From the NCBI GenBank assembly GCA_015494385.1, contig WGBJ01000152.1, positions 1-7,053 on the forward strand: a DNA stretch of 7,053 nt, in the 5' to 3' direction. Positions 5,850-7,053 of the stretch are shown in pieces (within the stretch, counting starts at the first letter, position 1; the number at the start of each line of letters is the position of its first letter). A model generated the notes under the pieces. It was not told the origin of the DNA. It did no database searches and saw nothing but the letters and a program-made list of their open reading frames with translations. The position numbers were made by a program, and so were the translations under genes. Source of the DNA: Marinosulfonomonas sp. Lineage in GTDB: Bacteria; Pseudomonadota; Alphaproteobacteria; Rhodobacterales; Rhodobacteraceae.

Positions 5850-5862
5850 GATCAGGCCTAGG
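5845..5862. other. stem-loop holding both convergent stop codons (pleD / NUDIX gene)
   Basis: CCTAGG (5845-5850) is self-complementary and occurs again at 5857-5862, so the two copies form a 6-bp stem around the 6-nt loop ATCAGG. The pleD stop TAG (5847-5849) is in the left arm and the NUDIX gene stop (CTA on the plus strand, 5858-5860) in the right arm. A shorter alternative stem, GCCT (5844-5847) with AGGC (5854-5857), overlaps it. No T-run follows on either strand, so a classical intrinsic terminator is not supported. It may still act as a 3'-end hairpin for both convergent transcripts. Confidence 0.4.
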
Positions 5863-6544
5863 GACGCGCCCCGCCCAACCGCAAAAACAGGCTTTTCTCG
5901 TCATCATTGCGAAAAAACGGCACCGTGTCGGGCGTTTGCCCGTTGCGGATCAGGTTTGTGACCTCGGCCATCACCACCTGCGTGATAAAGGGCAGATCGA
6001 AATGGCGCACATCGTCCAGCCGGATCCATTGCAGATGCGATAGCTCGTCACAAGCATGGGTGAAATCATCCACATCACCACAAACCTGCTGATCTGCATC
6101 CACCATGAAAAAGCGCGCATCAAACCTACGCGGGCGTCCCGGCGGGGTGATGGCGCGAAATACAAAGGTCAGACCGGCGGCCGAGGGCAGATATCCGGCG
6201 GCGGCAAAGCTGGCCCAATCCTGTGGCGGGGGTGTTGGCCATGTGCCGGGTTCACCCAGTATCAGGCCGGTTTCCTCCCATACCTCGCGGATGGCGGCAG
6301 TGGCCAATGCGGGGATCAGGGCGGGGTCGGTCTCGTGCGACAGTTGCGCGATACAGCGGTCTTGCAGAGGGGTGGCCAGCGGGATGTCGGCATCGCCCGC
6401 ATCCACCGCCCCGCCGGGAAAAACGAATTTATTGGGCATAAAGGCGGCTTTGGACCCGCGCTGCCCCATCAGGATACGCGGGTCATGCTGCGCATCCCGC
6501 ACCATGATCACGGTTGCCGCATTGCGAATTGCTGTCTTGTCCAT
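5858..6544 (-). CDS. NUDIX hydrolase with an insertion in the Nudix box (NUDT19-like)
   Basis: 228 residues, soluble. The Nudix motif is split: FPGGAVDAGD (42-51) supplies the G-x5-E part, with D51 where E is usual, and AIREVWEETGL (84-94) supplies REUxEExGU with the metal-binding glutamates E87, E90 and E91. The canonical gap of 7 residues between these parts is 34 here, an insertion of about 27 residues. A split box of this kind, beginning FPGG-x-x-DA, is known from the NUDT19/RP2p group, whose animal member is a CoA diphosphatase. By analogy the protein may hydrolyse a CoA-type or other nucleoside-diphosphate substrate, but this is not proven. An AAAGGG Shine-Dalgarno lies about 7 nt before the ATG. 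The gene is 40 nt downstream of DUF983 on the same strand and probably in one operon; it ends 8 bp from the pleD stop. Confidence 0.9.
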   Translation of the reverse strand: MDKTAIRNAATVIMVRDAQHDPRILMGQRGSKAAFMPNKFVFPGGAVDAGDADIPLATPLQDRCIAQLSHETDPALIPALATAAIREVWEETGLILGEPGTWPTPPPQDWASFAAAGYLPSAAGLTFVFRAITPPGRPRRFDARFFMVDADQQVCGDVDDFTHACDELSHLQWIRLDDVRHFDLPFITQVVMAEVTNLIRNGQTPDTVPFFRNDDEKSLFLRLGGARP

Positions 6545-6584
6545 TGGCCGCCCTTTGTCTTGTCTTTGCGCGGGCGTATGCGGG

Positions 6585-6977
6585 TCAGGCGGTTTCTTCG
6601 CCGAACCCGTGCATGCGTTTGGCCCATTGGATGGCCACGATCACGCCCTTCAGTCTGGGCAGAAGGTAAAGCGAAAGCGCCACACAGCCAACCGTGAATA
6701 TTGTCGCCAGCACAATTGGTTCAGGACGGTATTTAACAAAGGCAATCAGGATCAGCGGCGCCATCAGGTGACCGACAAACAGGATGGTCAGATAGGCCGG
6801 CCCGTCATCGGCGCGATGATGATGCAGGGGCTCATCGCAAACCGCACAAGCGTCGCGCACTTTCAAATAGCCCGAAAGCATCGAACCTGAACCGCAATTG
6901 GGGCACTTACGCCGCCAACCGCGAAACATCGCGGGGCGCATGGGGCGGTCTTGTCCGCCGTCGGTGGGGGTGGTCAT
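6585..6977 (-). CDS. DUF983 family membrane protein with N-terminal zinc-ribbon motif
   Basis: 130 residues from the ATG at 6977. The N-terminal soluble part carries two CxxC pairs, CPNC (25-28) and CAVC (44-47), suggesting a zinc ribbon, followed by the family's HHHRADDGPAY region (52-62). Two hydrophobic stretches (about 63-83, LTILFVGHLMAPLILIAFVKY, and 88-108) look like transmembrane helices, and the C-terminus PRLKGVIVAIQWAKRMHGFG is typical of DUF983. The function is unknown; the protein is expected in the inner membrane. A GTG at 6980 is in frame immediately before the ATG, but AGGAAAGG upstream suits the ATG (about 8 nt from its GG). The GTGATG string also contains a TGA that could end the preceding gene with a 1-base overlap. 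The NUDIX gene follows 40 nt downstream, so they are likely co-transcribed. Confidence 0.88.
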   Translation of the reverse strand: MTTPTDGGQDRPMRPAMFRGWRRKCPNCGSGSMLSGYLKVRDACAVCDEPLHHHRADDGPAYLTILFVGHLMAPLILIAFVKYRPEPIVLATIFTVGCVALSLYLLPRLKGVIVAIQWAKRMHGFGEETA

Positions 6978-7053
6978 CACTTCTGCCTTTCCTGTTCGCC
7001 TGATCTGTTTAGCGCAAATTCAAAACGCGCGCAGTATTTCTTTGCCTGTGCGC
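6977..7053 (-). CDS. possible 3' end of an unidentified upstream gene
   Basis: On the minus strand one frame stays open from the right edge to a TGA at 6979-6977 that shares its last base with the DUF983 ATG. It would give a C-terminus of about 24 residues ending RSGEQERQK, and the TGATG arrangement is typical of translational coupling in an operon. A second frame is open from the edge to a TGA at 7022-7020 and ends GKEILRAF; the third stops at a TAA at 7011-7009. With so few codons I cannot say which, if any, is real, and I do not recognise the protein. In related genomes I would expect ribonuclease R or a similar housekeeping gene here, but nothing visible proves it. Confidence 0.3.
   Translation of the reverse strand, partial: AQAKKYCARFEFALNRSGEQERQK

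Noticed and set aside
6056..6890. Plus-strand open frames of 213 and 261 residues opposite the NUDIX and DUF983 genes
   Set aside because: They cross two clear minus-strand genes and the gap between them, and contain no recognisable domain.
1..7053. Search for mobile elements, phage genes, toxin-antitoxin pairs, CRISPR repeats and defence systems
   Set aside because: No transposase, integrase, repeat array or recognisable defence gene is visible; composition is even except in short intergenic regions, so horizontal transfer is not supported.

Overview
The window looks like a chromosomal segment of an alphaproteobacterium, most likely of the Rhodobacterales/Roseobacter group. The signs are moderately high GC with GC-rich third codon positions, a three-domain PleD-type diguanylate cyclase beside a divergent DUF3572 gene, a DUF983-NUDIX pair, and a TPR-sulfotransferase fusion of a kind common in this group. 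The assignment rests on gene content and protein character only. No rRNA, tRNA, CRISPR array, insertion sequence or phage gene was seen, and no stretch over 300 bases lacks a gene.

Left part (1-2301). A HAD-family phosphatase, cut by the left edge, runs leftward. Divergent from it is a MarR-family regulator. Its likely start codon has no Shine-Dalgarno sequence and lies directly downstream of a perfect 15-bp dyad, which suggests a leaderless, self-regulated transcript. A SulP-family anion transporter lacking the usual C-terminal STAS domain follows in the same direction, with its own sigma-70-like promoter and a small leader hairpin. The regulator probably controls itself and perhaps the transporter; the anion cannot be told from sequence.

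Middle part (2298-4466). A leftward pair, a DUF3572 protein and then a TPR-sulfotransferase fusion, converges on the transporter gene. The sulfotransferase and transporter stop codons share one CTAG tetranucleotide. The sulfotransferase domain carries recognisable PAPS-binding motifs and a glutamate placed as in tyrosylprotein sulfotransferases. Between DUF3572 and pleD is a compact AT-rich divergent control region containing a 7-bp inverted repeat.

Right part (4467-7053). pleD encodes a REC-REC-GGDEF response regulator in which all the phosphorylation, catalytic and feedback-inhibition residues examined are intact. It converges with a leftward DUF983-NUDIX gene pair. The two stop codons at that junction lie in opposite arms of an 18-nt hairpin. 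At the right edge an unidentified upstream gene seems to end just before, or overlapping, the DUF983 start.

Most of the window is ordinary core or semi-core content. The points most worth a second look are the MarR operator and leaderless start, the STAS-less SulP, the TPST-like sulfotransferase next to DUF3572/pleD, and the inverted repeat between DUF3572 and pleD. I found no clearly new multi-gene system.
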